Assembly (NCBI RefSeq): GCF_002258785.1
Contig: NZ_NOYI01000027.1
Location: 248,001-312,000, forward strand
Direction of reading: 5' to 3'
Length of the DNA: 64,000 nucleotides
Source of the DNA: Rhodococcus sp. 06-235-1A
GTDB taxonomy: Bacteria; Actinomycetota; Actinomycetes; Mycobacteriales; Mycobacteriaceae
The notes under the pieces are model-generated. The model was not told where the DNA came from. It did no database searches and saw nothing but the letters and a program-made list of their open reading frames with translations. Positions 50,134 to 58,336 of this stretch are shown piece after piece. The position numbers and the translations under genes are program-made. How positions within the stretch are numbered: the first letter of the stretch is position 1; each line of letters opens with the position of its first letter.

Positions 50134-50949
50134 ATGACGAGAATTGCAGTGATCGGCGGCGGACGGATCGGCGAGGCGTTGATTGCGGGACTCCTCGAGT
50201 CCGGCCACGCGGTACGCGATCTGGTGGTCGCCGAGAAGTCGGAGACCCGCGCGAAGGAGATCGCGAAGGAATTCGGTGTGCTCACCGCCGCCGTCGCCGA
50301 CGCATCCGAGGGTGCCGATGTGATCGTGCTGGCGGTCAAGCCGGCCGACGTCGAGCAGGCGTTGACCGAGATCACCAAGATCGAGCTCGACGGCGAGCGC
50401 GAACAACTGATCGTCTCGCTGGCCGCAGGCGTCCCCACCGCGAAGTTCGAGCCCAAGCTCCCCGCCGGATTCCCGGTCGTCCGGGTCATGCCCAACACCC
50501 CGATGCTCGTGGGGGAGGGCGTCAGCGTGCTGGCACCGGGGAAGTACGCCCGCGCCGAGCACCTGGAACTGGTTCGTTCGATCCTCTCGGCCGTCGGCAA
50601 GGTGGTCGTGGTCAAGGAACATCAACTCGACGCCGTGACTGCGGTATCCGGGTCGGGTCCGGCCTATTTCTTCCTGGTGGCAGAGGCCATGATCGACGCA
50701 GGAGTGGGCCTGGGATTGACGCGCGAGGTGGCGTCGGCGCTCGTGGCTCAGACCATGGTGGGGTCCGGTGCGATGCTCGATCGGTCGGATCAGAGCGCAA
50801 GCGAGCTCCGATACGCGGTGACCTCGCCGGGCGGAACGACGGCCGCAGCGGTGCGTGAATTGGAGCGAAACGGCCTCCGAGCAGCGTTTTTCGACGCTCT
50901 CGGTGCTGCCAACGCCCGATCCATTGAGATGGGCATCACAGCAGATTGA
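50134..50949 (+). CDS. proC: Pyrroline-5-carboxylate reductase
   Basis: A 271-residue reductase. The NAD(P) glycine motif is IAVIGGGRIGEALIAGLLES, ADVIVLAVKPADVEQAL follows, FPVVRVMPNTPMLVGEGVSV is the substrate loop, and AVSGSGPAYFFLVAEAMIDA plus VTSPGGTTAAAVRELE form the dimer and active site. It makes proline from P5C. It holds the Rv0500 position. Confidence 0.95.
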   Translation: MTRIAVIGGGRIGEALIAGLLESGHAVRDLVVAEKSETRAKEIAKEFGVLTAAVADASEGADVIVLAVKPADVEQALTEITKIELDGEREQLIVSLAAGVPTAKFEPKLPAGFPVVRVMPNTPMLVGEGVSVLAPGKYARAEHLELVRSILSAVGKVVVVKEHQLDAVTAVSGSGPAYFFLVAEAMIDAGVGLGLTREVASALVAQTMVGSGAMLDRSDQSASELRYAVTSPGGTTAAAVRELERNGLRAAFFDALGAANARSIEMGITAD

Positions 50950-51025
50950 AAAATCTTTTCCCCACTCCCGTCGCAGTAACCCCATCTGTCCCTATAGGCT
51001 CGGGGGCAGCACGTGCGTGTCTGTT

Positions 51026-51047
51026 CGGCAGGAGGGGAAGCCTGCCG
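51026..51047 (+). promoter_or_regulatory. Small hairpin in the leader of the BldC-like gene
   Basis: CGGCAGG (51026-51032) pairs with CCTGCCG (51041-51047) over an 8-nt loop AGGGGAAG. It lies 30 bp upstream of the HTH gene in a 127-bp gap that also contains the C/G-rich end of proC's transcript. It may be a weak terminator or part of the promoter leader. Confidence 0.35.
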
Positions 51048-51076
51048 CATGAGACGTGCCGGAGGTATGTGGATTG

Positions 51077-51313
51077 ATGGCGTCTATAAACAAGCCGTCC
51101 AAGGGTTCGTCCCCGGACGGTCAACCGGCTCTGGCCGGAACGCAGTTCCTCACGGTCGCCGAAGTGGCGACGCTGATGAGGGTTTCGAAAATGACCGTGT
51201 ACCGGCTGGTGCACGGCGGAGAATTGCCCGCTGTACGGGTGGGTCGATCTTTTCGTGTGCACGCCAAGGCGGTCCACGACTATCTCGAGACCTCGTACTT
51301 CGACGCAGGCTAG
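51077..51313 (+). CDS. BldC/excisionase-like helix-turn-helix protein (Rv0500A homologue)
   Basis: A 78-residue DNA-binding protein of the MerR-like/excisionase (PF12728) class. After a short basic N-terminus comes FLTVAEVATLMRVSKMTVYR, LVHGGELPAVRVGRSFRVHA and KAVHDYLETS. Streptomyces BldC has this fold and regulates development. ATG 51077 is used. The preceding GGAGG at 51060-51064 is rather distant, so TTG 51074 or GTG 51056 remain possible. Confidence 0.86.
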   Translation: MASINKPSKGSSPDGQPALAGTQFLTVAEVATLMRVSKMTVYRLVHGGELPAVRVGRSFRVHAKAVHDYLETSYFDAG

Positions 51314-51519
51314 TAGTGCACGCGGGGCCGGTTTCGTAAGTTCCGGCTCACACCGGTAGGATTGGCGCTCGTCGTGCCAGCCAGCCGGTGTGTAGCCGTG
51401 GGCGAGTACGTGGCCCCAGCGCCAGCTCGGTGACCGCAGCCCGCGAGGGCTTGGTTGTCAGGTAGGCGTACGCAAACGGCGTGCGCGAAAACGCTAGAGA
51501 AGAACGTGAGGACACCCGC

Positions 51520-51621
51520 ATGGGTTCAGTGATCAAGAAGCGTCGCAAGCGCATGTCGAAGAAGAAGCACCGCAAGCTGCTTCGTCGTACCCGCGTGCAG
51601 CGCAGGAAACTCGGCAAGTAG
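51520..51621 (+). CDS. Ribosomal protein bS22 (33 residues; Rv0500B homologue)
   Basis: ATG 51520 to TAG 51621 encodes only 33 residues: [17 protein letters not shown], then [16 protein letters not shown]. Almost half are Lys or Arg. It matches the mycobacterial bS22 protein, found in the small subunit near the decoding centre, and the Rv0500B position. The preceding 200 bp after the HTH gene hold no other ORF and presumably its promoter. The AURKAIP1/COX24-type annotation describes the same basic motif. It is too short for most gene finders. Confidence 0.92.
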
Positions 51622-51643
51622 TCTGCCGACATCTGTTCACGAA

Positions 51644-51671
51644 GAGGCCCGTCACCGTCGTGGCGGGCCTC
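51644..51671 (+). terminator. Terminator after bS22
   Basis: GAGGCCCGTCAC (51644-51655) pairs with GTGGCGGGCCTC (51660-51671), one mismatch, 4-nt loop. It is followed by CTTCG and lies 22 bp after the bS22 stop. Confidence 0.85.
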
Positions 51672-51761
51672 CTTCGTTCGAAGGCGGGCTTTGCTTCTCG
51701 ACCTCACTCGAGCCCGCCCATCCAGTAGGCTTTGGACGGGAACCGATGTTGGGGGTGCGCA

Positions 51762-52925
51762 GTGAGTCCGAGCGATCGTGGGGTAGCCGCGCCCCGAGTG
51801 GTTCTGGTGACCGGGGCAAGCCGATTCCTCGGCGGTTACCTCGTCACTCGACTCGCCCAGAATCCGCAGATCGAGCGGGTGATCGCCGTCGACGCGAAGT
51901 CACCGAGCAAGGATCTGCTCCGGCGCATGGGGCGTGCCGAGTTCGTCCGCGCAGACATTCGAAACCCGTTGATCGGCAAAGTGATTCGCAATGCCGGCGT
52001 GGACACCGTCGTGCATGCCGCCACGGTGGCCAAACCGCCCAGGTCCGGCGGCCGCGCCACGATGAAAGACCTCAACGTCATCGGTGCGATGCAGCTGTTC
52101 GCGGTGTGCCAGAAGTCGCCGACGGTGGAGAAAGTGGTGCTGCGTTCGTCGTCGTCGGTGTACGGCTGCAGTGCCAAGGACCCGGCCAAGTTCACCGAGG
52201 AGATGAGTGCCCGACGCCCACCGCACGGTGCGTACGCGCGGGACACCATCGACATCGAGGGATACGTCCGTGGACTGGGCCGACGGCGACCCGACATCGC
52301 GGTGTCGATACTGCGCATGGCACCGCTGATCGGCCCGCGACTGAACGGCACCATCTCCCGGTACATGACCTCGCCGCTGATTCCGAGCATCATCGGCCGC
52401 GACGCGCGTATGCAATTGCTGCACGAGGAAGACGCCCTCGCCGCACTCGAGCGCGCCACCATCGGAGGACCCGCAGGGACGTTCAACATCGGAGCCGACG
52501 GCACGATCATGCTCTCGCAGGCGATTCGCCGCGCAGGCCGCATCCAGGTGCCGGTTCCGTTTCCGCTGTTCAAGAGCGTCGGCCGCGCTCTCATGGGCGG
52601 CATGATGCGTGAGTTCACCATGGAGCAGCTCGACTACTTCCATTTCGGATGCGGCCTCGACACCACCCGCATGCGCTCGGTCCTCGGCTTCGAGCCCCGG
52701 TGGACTACGGTTCAGGCATTCGACGATTTCGTTCGCGGCGCAGCGCTGCGGCCGGTCATCAGAACCGAGTGGGTCGACAGCGTCGAGGAACGACTGCTCG
52801 CGGCGGTCGACACGGGTGCGTCCACGGCGCACGCACTGGCATCATTGCGTAGTTCGGACACGTTGCGTAGTTCGGACACGTTGCGTAGTTCGGAAACGGT
52901 GCACAGTTCGGGAGGGGACAGGTGA
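51762..52925 (+). CDS. NAD-dependent epimerase/dehydratase (GalE2-like, Rv0501 homologue)
   Basis: About 387 residues of an extended SDR. The nucleotide motif is RVVLVTGASRFLGGYLVTRL, RADIRNPLIGKVIRNAGVDT follows, the catalytic region is LRSSSSVYGCSAKDPAKF with a downstream AYARDTIDIEG, and TFNIGADGTIMLSQAIRRAG matches the family. It corresponds to GalE2, though the exact sugar is not certain. GTG 51762 fits. The C-terminus carries tandem LRSSDT repeats that look like recent slippage. The stop overlaps the next GTG by 4 nt. Confidence 0.85.
   Translation: MSPSDRGVAAPRVVLVTGASRFLGGYLVTRLAQNPQIERVIAVDAKSPSKDLLRRMGRAEFVRADIRNPLIGKVIRNAGVDTVVHAATVAKPPRSGGRATMKDLNVIGAMQLFAVCQKSPTVEKVVLRSSSSVYGCSAKDPAKFTEEMSARRPPHGAYARDTIDIEGYVRGLGRRRPDIAVSILRMAPLIGPRLNGTISRYMTSPLIPSIIGRDARMQLLHEEDALAALERATIGGPAGTFNIGADGTIMLSQAIRRAGRIQVPVPFPLFKSVGRALMGGMMREFTMEQLDYFHFGCGLDTTRMRSVLGFEPRWTTVQAFDDFVRGAALRPVIRTEWVDSVEERLLAAVDTGASTAHALASLRSSDTLRSSDTLRSSETVHSSGGDR
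52845..52898. repeat. 18-bp in-frame tandem repeat at the end of the galE2-like gene
   Basis: Three copies of TTGCGTAGTTCGGACACG (52845, 52863, 52881; the last has one change) encode LRSSDT-LRSSDT-LRSSET. A decayed fourth copy begins at 52899. The repeat forms the C-terminal tail of the epimerase. Confidence 0.9.
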
Positions 52926-53962
52926 GCGACGTGGCCAAAGTGATTCCACTGCACGGTGGCCGCTCCGTCCGCGCGTCCCAGGGCTCGCGTGAGCGGCACC
53001 CCTCCTCCTACACCGATCCGCGTGAGCCGACGCCGCTCCTCGACCCGGCCCCGGCCGACGCGTCGGCGATGGCGTCGGCGATACCGGCCCCACTGCTGTC
53101 GATGATCGACGACACCAAGACCACCGTCGTCGACCAGATCTCCTCGGTTGCGGAGTTCGTGCGCAGGCGGCTGGCCGGTGACTACAGCGTCGACGAGTTC
53201 GGATACGACCCGCACTTCGCGGACGCGATCTGGCTGCCCTTGCTGCGGCCTCTGTTCGACAAGTGGTTCCGTGTCGAAGTGAAGGGCATCGAGAACATCC
53301 CCTCCGACGGTGGAGCGCTCGTCGTCGCCAACCACGCGGGTGTCGTGCCCGTCGATGCACTGATGGCCTCGGTCGCCGTGCGTGATCACCACCCGGCGCA
53401 CCGCCCGCTGCGAATGTTGGCCGCCGACATGGCATTCGAGATGCCGGGGGTCGGGACGATCGCGCGCAAGGCCGGGCACACGCTGGCATGCAATCCCGAT
53501 GCCGAGCGCCTGCTGCGTACCGGTGAGGTCGCCGCGGTGTTCCCCGAGGGCTTCAAGGGCATCGGGAAGCCGTTCAGTGAGCGCTACAAGTTGCAGCGCT
53601 TCGGTCGAGGCGGGTTCGTCTCGGCTGCCCTGCGAACGGGTGCACCGATCATTCCGTGCTCGATCGTCGGCTCGGAAGAGATCTATCCCAAGATCGGCGA
53701 CATCACGCCGTTGGCACGACTGATGGGCATGCCGTACTTTCCGGTCACGCCGTTCTTCCCGCACCTCGGCCCGCTGGGTCTGATCCCGTTGCCGTCCAAG
53801 TGGTACATCGAGTTCGGCAAGCCGATCCACACCGACTCGTACGACGCCACCGCATTCGAGGATCCGATGGTGCTGTTCGAGTTGACCGACCACGTCCGCG
53901 AAACCATTCAGCACACGCTGTATCGACTGCTTGCCAAGAGACGCAACGTCTTTCTGGGATAG
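52922..53962 (+). CDS. Lysophospholipid acyltransferase family protein (Rv0502 homologue)
   Basis: A 346-residue acyltransferase of the PlsC family with an extra disordered N-terminus of about 65 residues. The catalytic region is ALVVANHAGVVPVDALMASV, where NH and D keep the family's acyltransferase block I in a variant spacing. FPEGFKGIGKPFSERYKLQR is block III and IIPCSIVGSEEIYPKIG is block IV. It would transfer an acyl chain to a lysophospholipid or related acceptor at the membrane. GTG 52922 overlaps the upstream stop. Confidence 0.86.
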   Translation: MSDVAKVIPLHGGRSVRASQGSRERHPSSYTDPREPTPLLDPAPADASAMASAIPAPLLSMIDDTKTTVVDQISSVAEFVRRRLAGDYSVDEFGYDPHFADAIWLPLLRPLFDKWFRVEVKGIENIPSDGGALVVANHAGVVPVDALMASVAVRDHHPAHRPLRMLAADMAFEMPGVGTIARKAGHTLACNPDAERLLRTGEVAAVFPEGFKGIGKPFSERYKLQRFGRGGFVSAALRTGAPIIPCSIVGSEEIYPKIGDITPLARLMGMPYFPVTPFFPHLGPLGLIPLPSKWYIEFGKPIHTDSYDATAFEDPMVLFELTDHVRETIQHTLYRLLAKRRNVFLG

Positions 53963-53982
53963 CCTGCCCGTCGGGCTATCGT

Positions 53983-54477
53983 GTGGCGGTGCATATTCGC
54001 GACACTGCCCCTGCCGACCTGCCCGAGATTCTCGACATCCACAACGATGCGGTCGCCAACACCACGGCCATCTGGGACGAGGAGCAGGTCGACCTCGCCG
54101 ATCGCACAGCCTGGTTCGAGGGTCGCATCGCCGCGGGCTACCCCGTTCTGACGGCCGAGGTCGACGGCCGGGTGGCCGGATACGCGTCGTACGCGCAGTG
54201 GCGGGTCAAGAGCGGCTACCGACACTCGGTCGAGCACTCGGTGTACATCCATCCGGATTTCTACCGTCGGGGCTTGGCCAGTGCCCTGCTGAGCGAATTG
54301 ATCGAGCGGGCACGCGCGGGCAACGTGCACGTGCTGGTGGGATTCATCGAATCCGAGAACACGACGTCGATCGCGCTGCACGAGAAGCTCGGGTTCGTCA
54401 CCGTCGGGCAGATGCCCCAGGTGGGCGTCAAGTTCGGTCGGTGGCTGGACCTGACGTTGATGCAGCTGACGCTCTGA
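53983..54477 (+). CDS. GNAT family N-acetyltransferase (PAT/MddA-like)
   Basis: About 164 residues. HIRDTAPADLPEILDIHNDA is the typical N-terminus of phosphinothricin-acetyltransferase-like GNATs, and VANTTAIWDEEQ follows. The acetyl-CoA site is EHSVYIHPDFYRRGLASALL, then FIESENTTSIALHEKLGF. Such enzymes acetylate amino-acid analogues or methionine derivatives. Starts at GTG 53983 or 53989 cannot be separated. It converges on the SerB1-like gene with 18 bp between stops. Confidence 0.87.
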   Translation: MAVHIRDTAPADLPEILDIHNDAVANTTAIWDEEQVDLADRTAWFEGRIAAGYPVLTAEVDGRVAGYASYAQWRVKSGYRHSVEHSVYIHPDFYRRGLASALLSELIERARAGNVHVLVGFIESENTTSIALHEKLGFVTVGQMPQVGVKFGRWLDLTLMQLTL

Positions 54478-54495
54478 CTCACCAGCGCCGGTGGA

Positions 54496-55482
54496 TCAGG
54501 CCTTGCGTCGGCCGATCACCGCGGCCAGTCCACCGCCCACCGCGCCCAACGCCAACGCGGTCGGAACGCCGATCTTGGCGGCCTTGCGCCCGGTGCGGTA
54601 GTCGCGAATTTCCCAACCGCGATTCTTGGCCAGCTCACGCAGGTCGGTATCGGGATTGATCGCCACGGCGGTACCGACCAGCGAGAGCATCGGGACATCG
54701 TTGTGGCTGTCCGAATATGCCGTGCAGCGCTTGAGGTTGAGGCCCTCACGCACAGCCAGAGAGCGCACCGCGTGCGCCTTGCCGATGCCGTGCAGGATGT
54801 CGCCGACGAGACGGCCGGTGAACACCCCGTCCTTGCTTTCGGCGACGGTACCGAGCGCACCGGTCAGCCCGAGCCGTTTGGCGATGATCTGCGCCAGCTC
54901 GAGGGGAGTGGCCGTGACGAGCCACACCTGCTGGCCTGCATCCAAGTGCATCTGAGCGAGAGCGCGGGTACCCGCCCAGATCTTGTCGGCGATCATCTCG
55001 TCGTAGATCTCCTCGCCGAGCCTGGTCAGCTCCGAGGTGGGACGACCGGTGATGAACGAGAGCGCCTTCTCGCGGCCACTGGCCACGTCCTCGCTGTTCT
55101 CCTTGCCGCTCACCCTGAATTTCACTTGCTGCCAAGCGAATTGGGCAAGGTCACCGCTGGTGAAGTACTTGCGGGCGGCGAGGCCCCGAGCGAAGTGGAT
55201 GATCGACGCGCCCTGCACCATGGTGTTGTCGACGTCGAAGAACGCTGCCGCAGTGAGGTCCCGCGGAATCGCACCCTCGGATTCGATCTGCAGCGCCAGA
55301 GCGGCGTCGGCACTGGCCTCGCCTGCGACATTGGCGCGGACCTCGGCGTCGGACGGACCGAACGGATTGCGAATCCTGCGAATGCGACGCTTGAACTGCT
55401 TGTCCCCGCGTGGATCGTCGGTATCGACCATGTCGATATCGGGCGTGTCCTCGATCGGCAGGTCGCGTCCCCCGTCACTCAC
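54496..55482 (-). CDS. HAD-IB hydrolase, SerB1-like
   Basis: A 328-residue HAD phosphatase. A 75-residue acidic/basic N-terminal tail precedes motif I AAFFDVDNTMVQGASIIHFA. Motif II is in VWLVTATPLELAQ and motif III/IV in CTAYSDSHNDVPMLSLVG. A C-terminal hydrophobic stretch (VPTALALGAVGGGLAAVIG) suggests membrane association. The family was named for phosphoserine phosphatase but the substrate is not proven. It corresponds to SerB1 (Rv0505c) in order. Confidence 0.86.
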   Translation of the reverse strand: MSDGGRDLPIEDTPDIDMVDTDDPRGDKQFKRRIRRIRNPFGPSDAEVRANVAGEASADAALALQIESEGAIPRDLTAAAFFDVDNTMVQGASIIHFARGLAARKYFTSGDLAQFAWQQVKFRVSGKENSEDVASGREKALSFITGRPTSELTRLGEEIYDEMIADKIWAGTRALAQMHLDAGQQVWLVTATPLELAQIIAKRLGLTGALGTVAESKDGVFTGRLVGDILHGIGKAHAVRSLAVREGLNLKRCTAYSDSHNDVPMLSLVGTAVAINPDTDLRELAKNRGWEIRDYRTGRKAAKIGVPTALALGAVGGGLAAVIGRRKA

Positions 55483-55659
55483 TTCGGTCCACCTCCCACT
55501 CGAGTACTGAATTGCAGGCCACTCGGTTACCCCCGCAGCCTAGCGGTGGAGCCCGACAGCACCGGCACGGGACAGCGCTCTGCGCAGGGAGCTCGGTGTT
55601 CGCGCAGCGGCGTGCACGTGTGACGTTCGTCTCCATCGGGCCCGTGTCACAGTGGACGG

Positions 55660-55941
55660 ATGCAGACGACCCCCGACGGCGTGGCACTTCTCACCCGCGC
55701 CGGCTGCCATTCGTGCACCCACGCGCTCGACGTGCTGAGCGCGGTGTGCCGCGAATTCGACGTGACCGTCACCGTCGTCGACGTCGACGAGGCGGCGGCA
55801 GAATCGCCTGACCTGCGTGCGGAGTACGGCGACCGAGTGCCGGTGGTGCTGCTCGACGGCATCGAACACAGTTACTGGGAGGTGGACGTGCCTCGATTGC
55901 GGGCCGATCTCGTCCGGGCAGGGCACCCTAAGAACGTGTGA
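55660..55941 (+). CDS. Glutaredoxin-like protein (Rv0508 homologue)
   Basis: A 93-residue thioredoxin-fold protein with the redox motif TRAGCHSCTHAL near residue 16, VVDVDEAAAESPDL and the cis-proline region DRVPVVLLDGIEHSYWEVD. It belongs to the DUF836/glutaredoxin 2-like family. In this organism it probably works with mycothiol or thioredoxin. It is upstream of rex-hemA, as Rv0508 is upstream of hemA in M. tuberculosis. Confidence 0.88.
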   Translation: MQTTPDGVALLTRAGCHSCTHALDVLSAVCREFDVTVTVVDVDEAAAESPDLRAEYGDRVPVVLLDGIEHSYWEVDVPRLRADLVRAGHPKNV

Positions 55942-55980
55942 TTGCTCTCTGTGTGCAGGTGAGGGCCGGTGTGCGCAACT

Positions 55981-55998
55981 TTGTTCATTCGTTCACAA
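55981..55998. promoter_or_regulatory. Rex operator-like site upstream of rex
   Basis: TTGTTCATTCGTTCACAA matches the Rex consensus TTGTGAA-N4-TTCACAA at 12 of 14 non-spacer positions, with a perfect right half. It lies about 100 bp upstream of the rex GTG. A weaker TGTGAA-like half-site lies at about 56012. Rex releases this type of site when NADH is high, so rex and the heme genes behind it could be redox-controlled. Confidence 0.7.
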
Positions 55999-56096
55999 GC
56001 AGTTACCGTGGTGTGAACAGCATTCGTGAAATAGACACGAACGCAGGATCAGCGTGAAGACCGGCATCGACGCCGTTCGGACGAGGAGCCCCAGAC

Positions 56097-56927
56097 GTGA
56101 CCGAAGAGCGCCCGTCGCCCAGCGGCGTAGAGCGGGTCATCCCTCAGGCTACGGTCACCCGTCTGGCGACGTACCTGCGGGTCCTCTCGATCCTCGCGGA
56201 CGAGGGCGTTCTCATCGTCTCGAGTGAAGAACTCGCCACAGCGGCAGGCGTCGGATCGGCGAAACTACGCAAGGATCTCTCCTTTCTCGGCCCCAACGGC
56301 GTTCGCGGAGTCGGCTACGACGTAGCCCGCCTGCGCGCCAAGATCGAGAGCGCACTCGGGCTCGATCGCGGCCATCGCGTCGTGCTGGCCGGAGTCGGCA
56401 ACCTGGGGCAGGCGCTGGCCGGATACGGCGGCTTCGCGCGCCGCGGCTTCACGATGGTCGGCCTCTTCGACCGCGACCCGGCGCGCGTGGGCACCGCGGT
56501 CGACGGCCTGACCGTTCGGCACGTAGACGAACTCGACAAGGCCTGCCGTGAACTCGAAGCGACCATCGGCGTCATCGCCACCCCTGACGACGCCGTGCAC
56601 GCCGTTGCCGAAAAGCTCGTCGCGGGCGGCGTCGAATGCATCCTGAGCTTCTCGCCGATGGTGCTCGACGTCCCCGAGCACGTCGAGGTTCGGCGCGTGG
56701 ATCTGGCCGTGGAGATGCAGGTGCTCTCCTTCAACAGCTCCCGCAACGTCTCCGAACCGGCCCGGATCGCCGAGCCTGCCATCGTCACCGTGCCTCGGCC
56801 CCAACCGGTCTCGCCGCCTCCGCTCACGTCCACTGCGCGTCTCGGTCGCAGTCACGGCCCACGTATCGCCGGTAACCCAAGCCCAGTCAACAGTTCGACA
56901 AGAAACGGATCGGTGATTGCACCGTGA
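56097..56927 (+). CDS. rex: Redox-sensing transcriptional repressor Rex
   Basis: A 276-residue Rex. The N-terminal winged helix contains VTRLATYLRVLSILADEGVL and the recognition sequence ATAAGVGSAKLRKDLSFLGP. The NADH-binding Rossmann domain has RVVLAGVGNLGQALAGYGGF and GLFDRDPARVGTAVDG. The C-terminal extension after about residue 225 is Pro/Ser rich and unconserved. Rex represses respiratory and fermentation genes when NADH is low. GTG 56097 start; the stop overlaps the hemA GTG by 4 nt (GTGA), as in Streptomyces. Autoregulation through 55981-55998 is likely. Confidence 0.92.
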   Translation: MTEERPSPSGVERVIPQATVTRLATYLRVLSILADEGVLIVSSEELATAAGVGSAKLRKDLSFLGPNGVRGVGYDVARLRAKIESALGLDRGHRVVLAGVGNLGQALAGYGGFARRGFTMVGLFDRDPARVGTAVDGLTVRHVDELDKACRELEATIGVIATPDDAVHAVAEKLVAGGVECILSFSPMVLDVPEHVEVRRVDLAVEMQVLSFNSSRNVSEPARIAEPAIVTVPRPQPVSPPPLTSTARLGRSHGPRIAGNPSPVNSSTRNGSVIAP

Positions 56928-58336
56928 GTGTCCTTCTCGTCGGGATATCGCACCGTAGCGCTCCCGTCGCAGTCCTCGAGCGTGTCGCCATCACGGACAC
57001 CGATCGCCCGAAACTGACCGACAAGCTCATGGCCAGCGGAAGTATTTCCGAGGTCATGGTGGTGTCCACCTGCAATCGCGTCGAAATCTACGCCGTCGTC
57101 GACGCCTTCCACGGTGCATTGACCGCTGTGGGCGAAGTTCTCGGTGAGCACTCCGGGCTCGAGATCGCAGACCTGACCAAGCATGCGTACGTCCGCTACA
57201 GCGAAGCCGCCGTCGAGCACCTGTTCGCAGTGGCCAGCGGCCTGGATTCGATGGTCATCGGTGAACAGCAGATCCTCGGCCAGATCCGATCGGCCTACGC
57301 CGCCTCGGACGGGCAGCAGGCGTCGGGCCGAGTGATGCACGAGCTCGCTCAGCAGGCGCTGCGCGTCGGCAAGCGGGTACACAGCGAAACCGGCATCGAC
57401 GCTGCCGGTGCCTCGGTGGTCTCGGTGGCCCTCGACCGCGCCGCCGACCGGTTCGACGGTTCCCTCGCAGGCCGCAAGGCCGTCGTCCTCGGAGCCGGAG
57501 CGATGGGCGGCCTCGCCGTCGCGCATCTCGGCCGGGCAGGAATCGGTGCGCTGACCGTGGTCAACCGCACCCGCGAGCGGGCCGACCATCTTGCCGAGAA
57601 CGCCGTGTCCAACGGCATCGCGGCAACCTCGGTCGCCCTCGAAAGCCTGGCCGACGCCGTGGCCGAGGCCGACATCCTCGTCACCTGTACCGGAGCGGTG
57701 GGGGCCGTGGTCTCCATCGCCGACGCTCACCTCGCGCTCGCCCGCCGCGGCTCGGATCGACCGTTGGTGATCTGCGACCTCGGTCTGCCGCGCGACGTCG
57801 ACGCCGCGGTGTCGGGTCTGCCGGGCATCACCGTCTTCGACATGGAGTCCCTGCAGCGCGATCCCGCTGCCGGTGCCGCGGCGAACGACGCGTCGGCCGC
57901 CCGCGAGATCGTCTCCAGTGAACTCTCGGGTTACCTTGCCGGACAACGACTTGCCGAGGTCACCCCCACCGTCACGGCACTGCGCCAGCGCGCCGCCGAG
58001 GTGGTCGAGGGAGAGCTGCTGCGCCTCGAATCGCGGCTGCCCGGGCTCGATTCGCCGCAGCGCGACGAGGTGGCCCGTACCGTGCGCCGCGTCGTGGACA
58101 AGTTGCTGCATTCGCCGACGGTGCGCGTCAAGCAGCTCGCCAGCACACCGGGCGGAGATTCGTACGCCGCTGCGCTACGCGAGCTGTTCGAGCTGAGCCC
58201 CGGCTCGGTCGACGCCGTTGCCACGCCGATGGAGATCGGCTCGCTGGAACTGGTGGACGATTTCACCGCCAGCCGCACCGATCTGCGCTCGGACTCCTAT
58301 CCCGATGGCACCTCCGGTCAGGAGCGTGCCGAATGA
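56924..58336 (+). CDS. hemA: Glutamyl-tRNA reductase
   Basis: A 470-residue HemA. VLLVGISHRSAPVAVLERVA opens it, the catalytic cysteine is in VVSTCNRVEIYAVVD, LFAVASGLDSMVIGEQQILG follows, and the NADPH domain has AVVLGAGAMGGLAVAHLGRA. A C-terminal helical dimerisation domain ends it. It reduces glutamyl-tRNA(Glu) to glutamate semialdehyde, the first step of C5 heme synthesis. It is translationally coupled to rex upstream and to hemC (ATGA) downstream. Confidence 0.95.
   Translation: MSVLLVGISHRSAPVAVLERVAITDTDRPKLTDKLMASGSISEVMVVSTCNRVEIYAVVDAFHGALTAVGEVLGEHSGLEIADLTKHAYVRYSEAAVEHLFAVASGLDSMVIGEQQILGQIRSAYAASDGQQASGRVMHELAQQALRVGKRVHSETGIDAAGASVVSVALDRAADRFDGSLAGRKAVVLGAGAMGGLAVAHLGRAGIGALTVVNRTRERADHLAENAVSNGIAATSVALESLADAVAEADILVTCTGAVGAVVSIADAHLALARRGSDRPLVICDLGLPRDVDAAVSGLPGITVFDMESLQRDPAAGAAANDASAAREIVSSELSGYLAGQRLAEVTPTVTALRQRAAEVVEGELLRLESRLPGLDSPQRDEVARTVRRVVDKLLHSPTVRVKQLASTPGGDSYAAALRELFELSPGSVDAVATPMEIGSLELVDDFTASRTDLRSDSYPDGTSGQERAE

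Noticed and set aside
49150..50985. Minus-strand open frame of 611 codons opposite the thioesterase and proC
   Set aside because: Compositional artefact of GC-biased codons; proC and the thioesterase explain the DNA.
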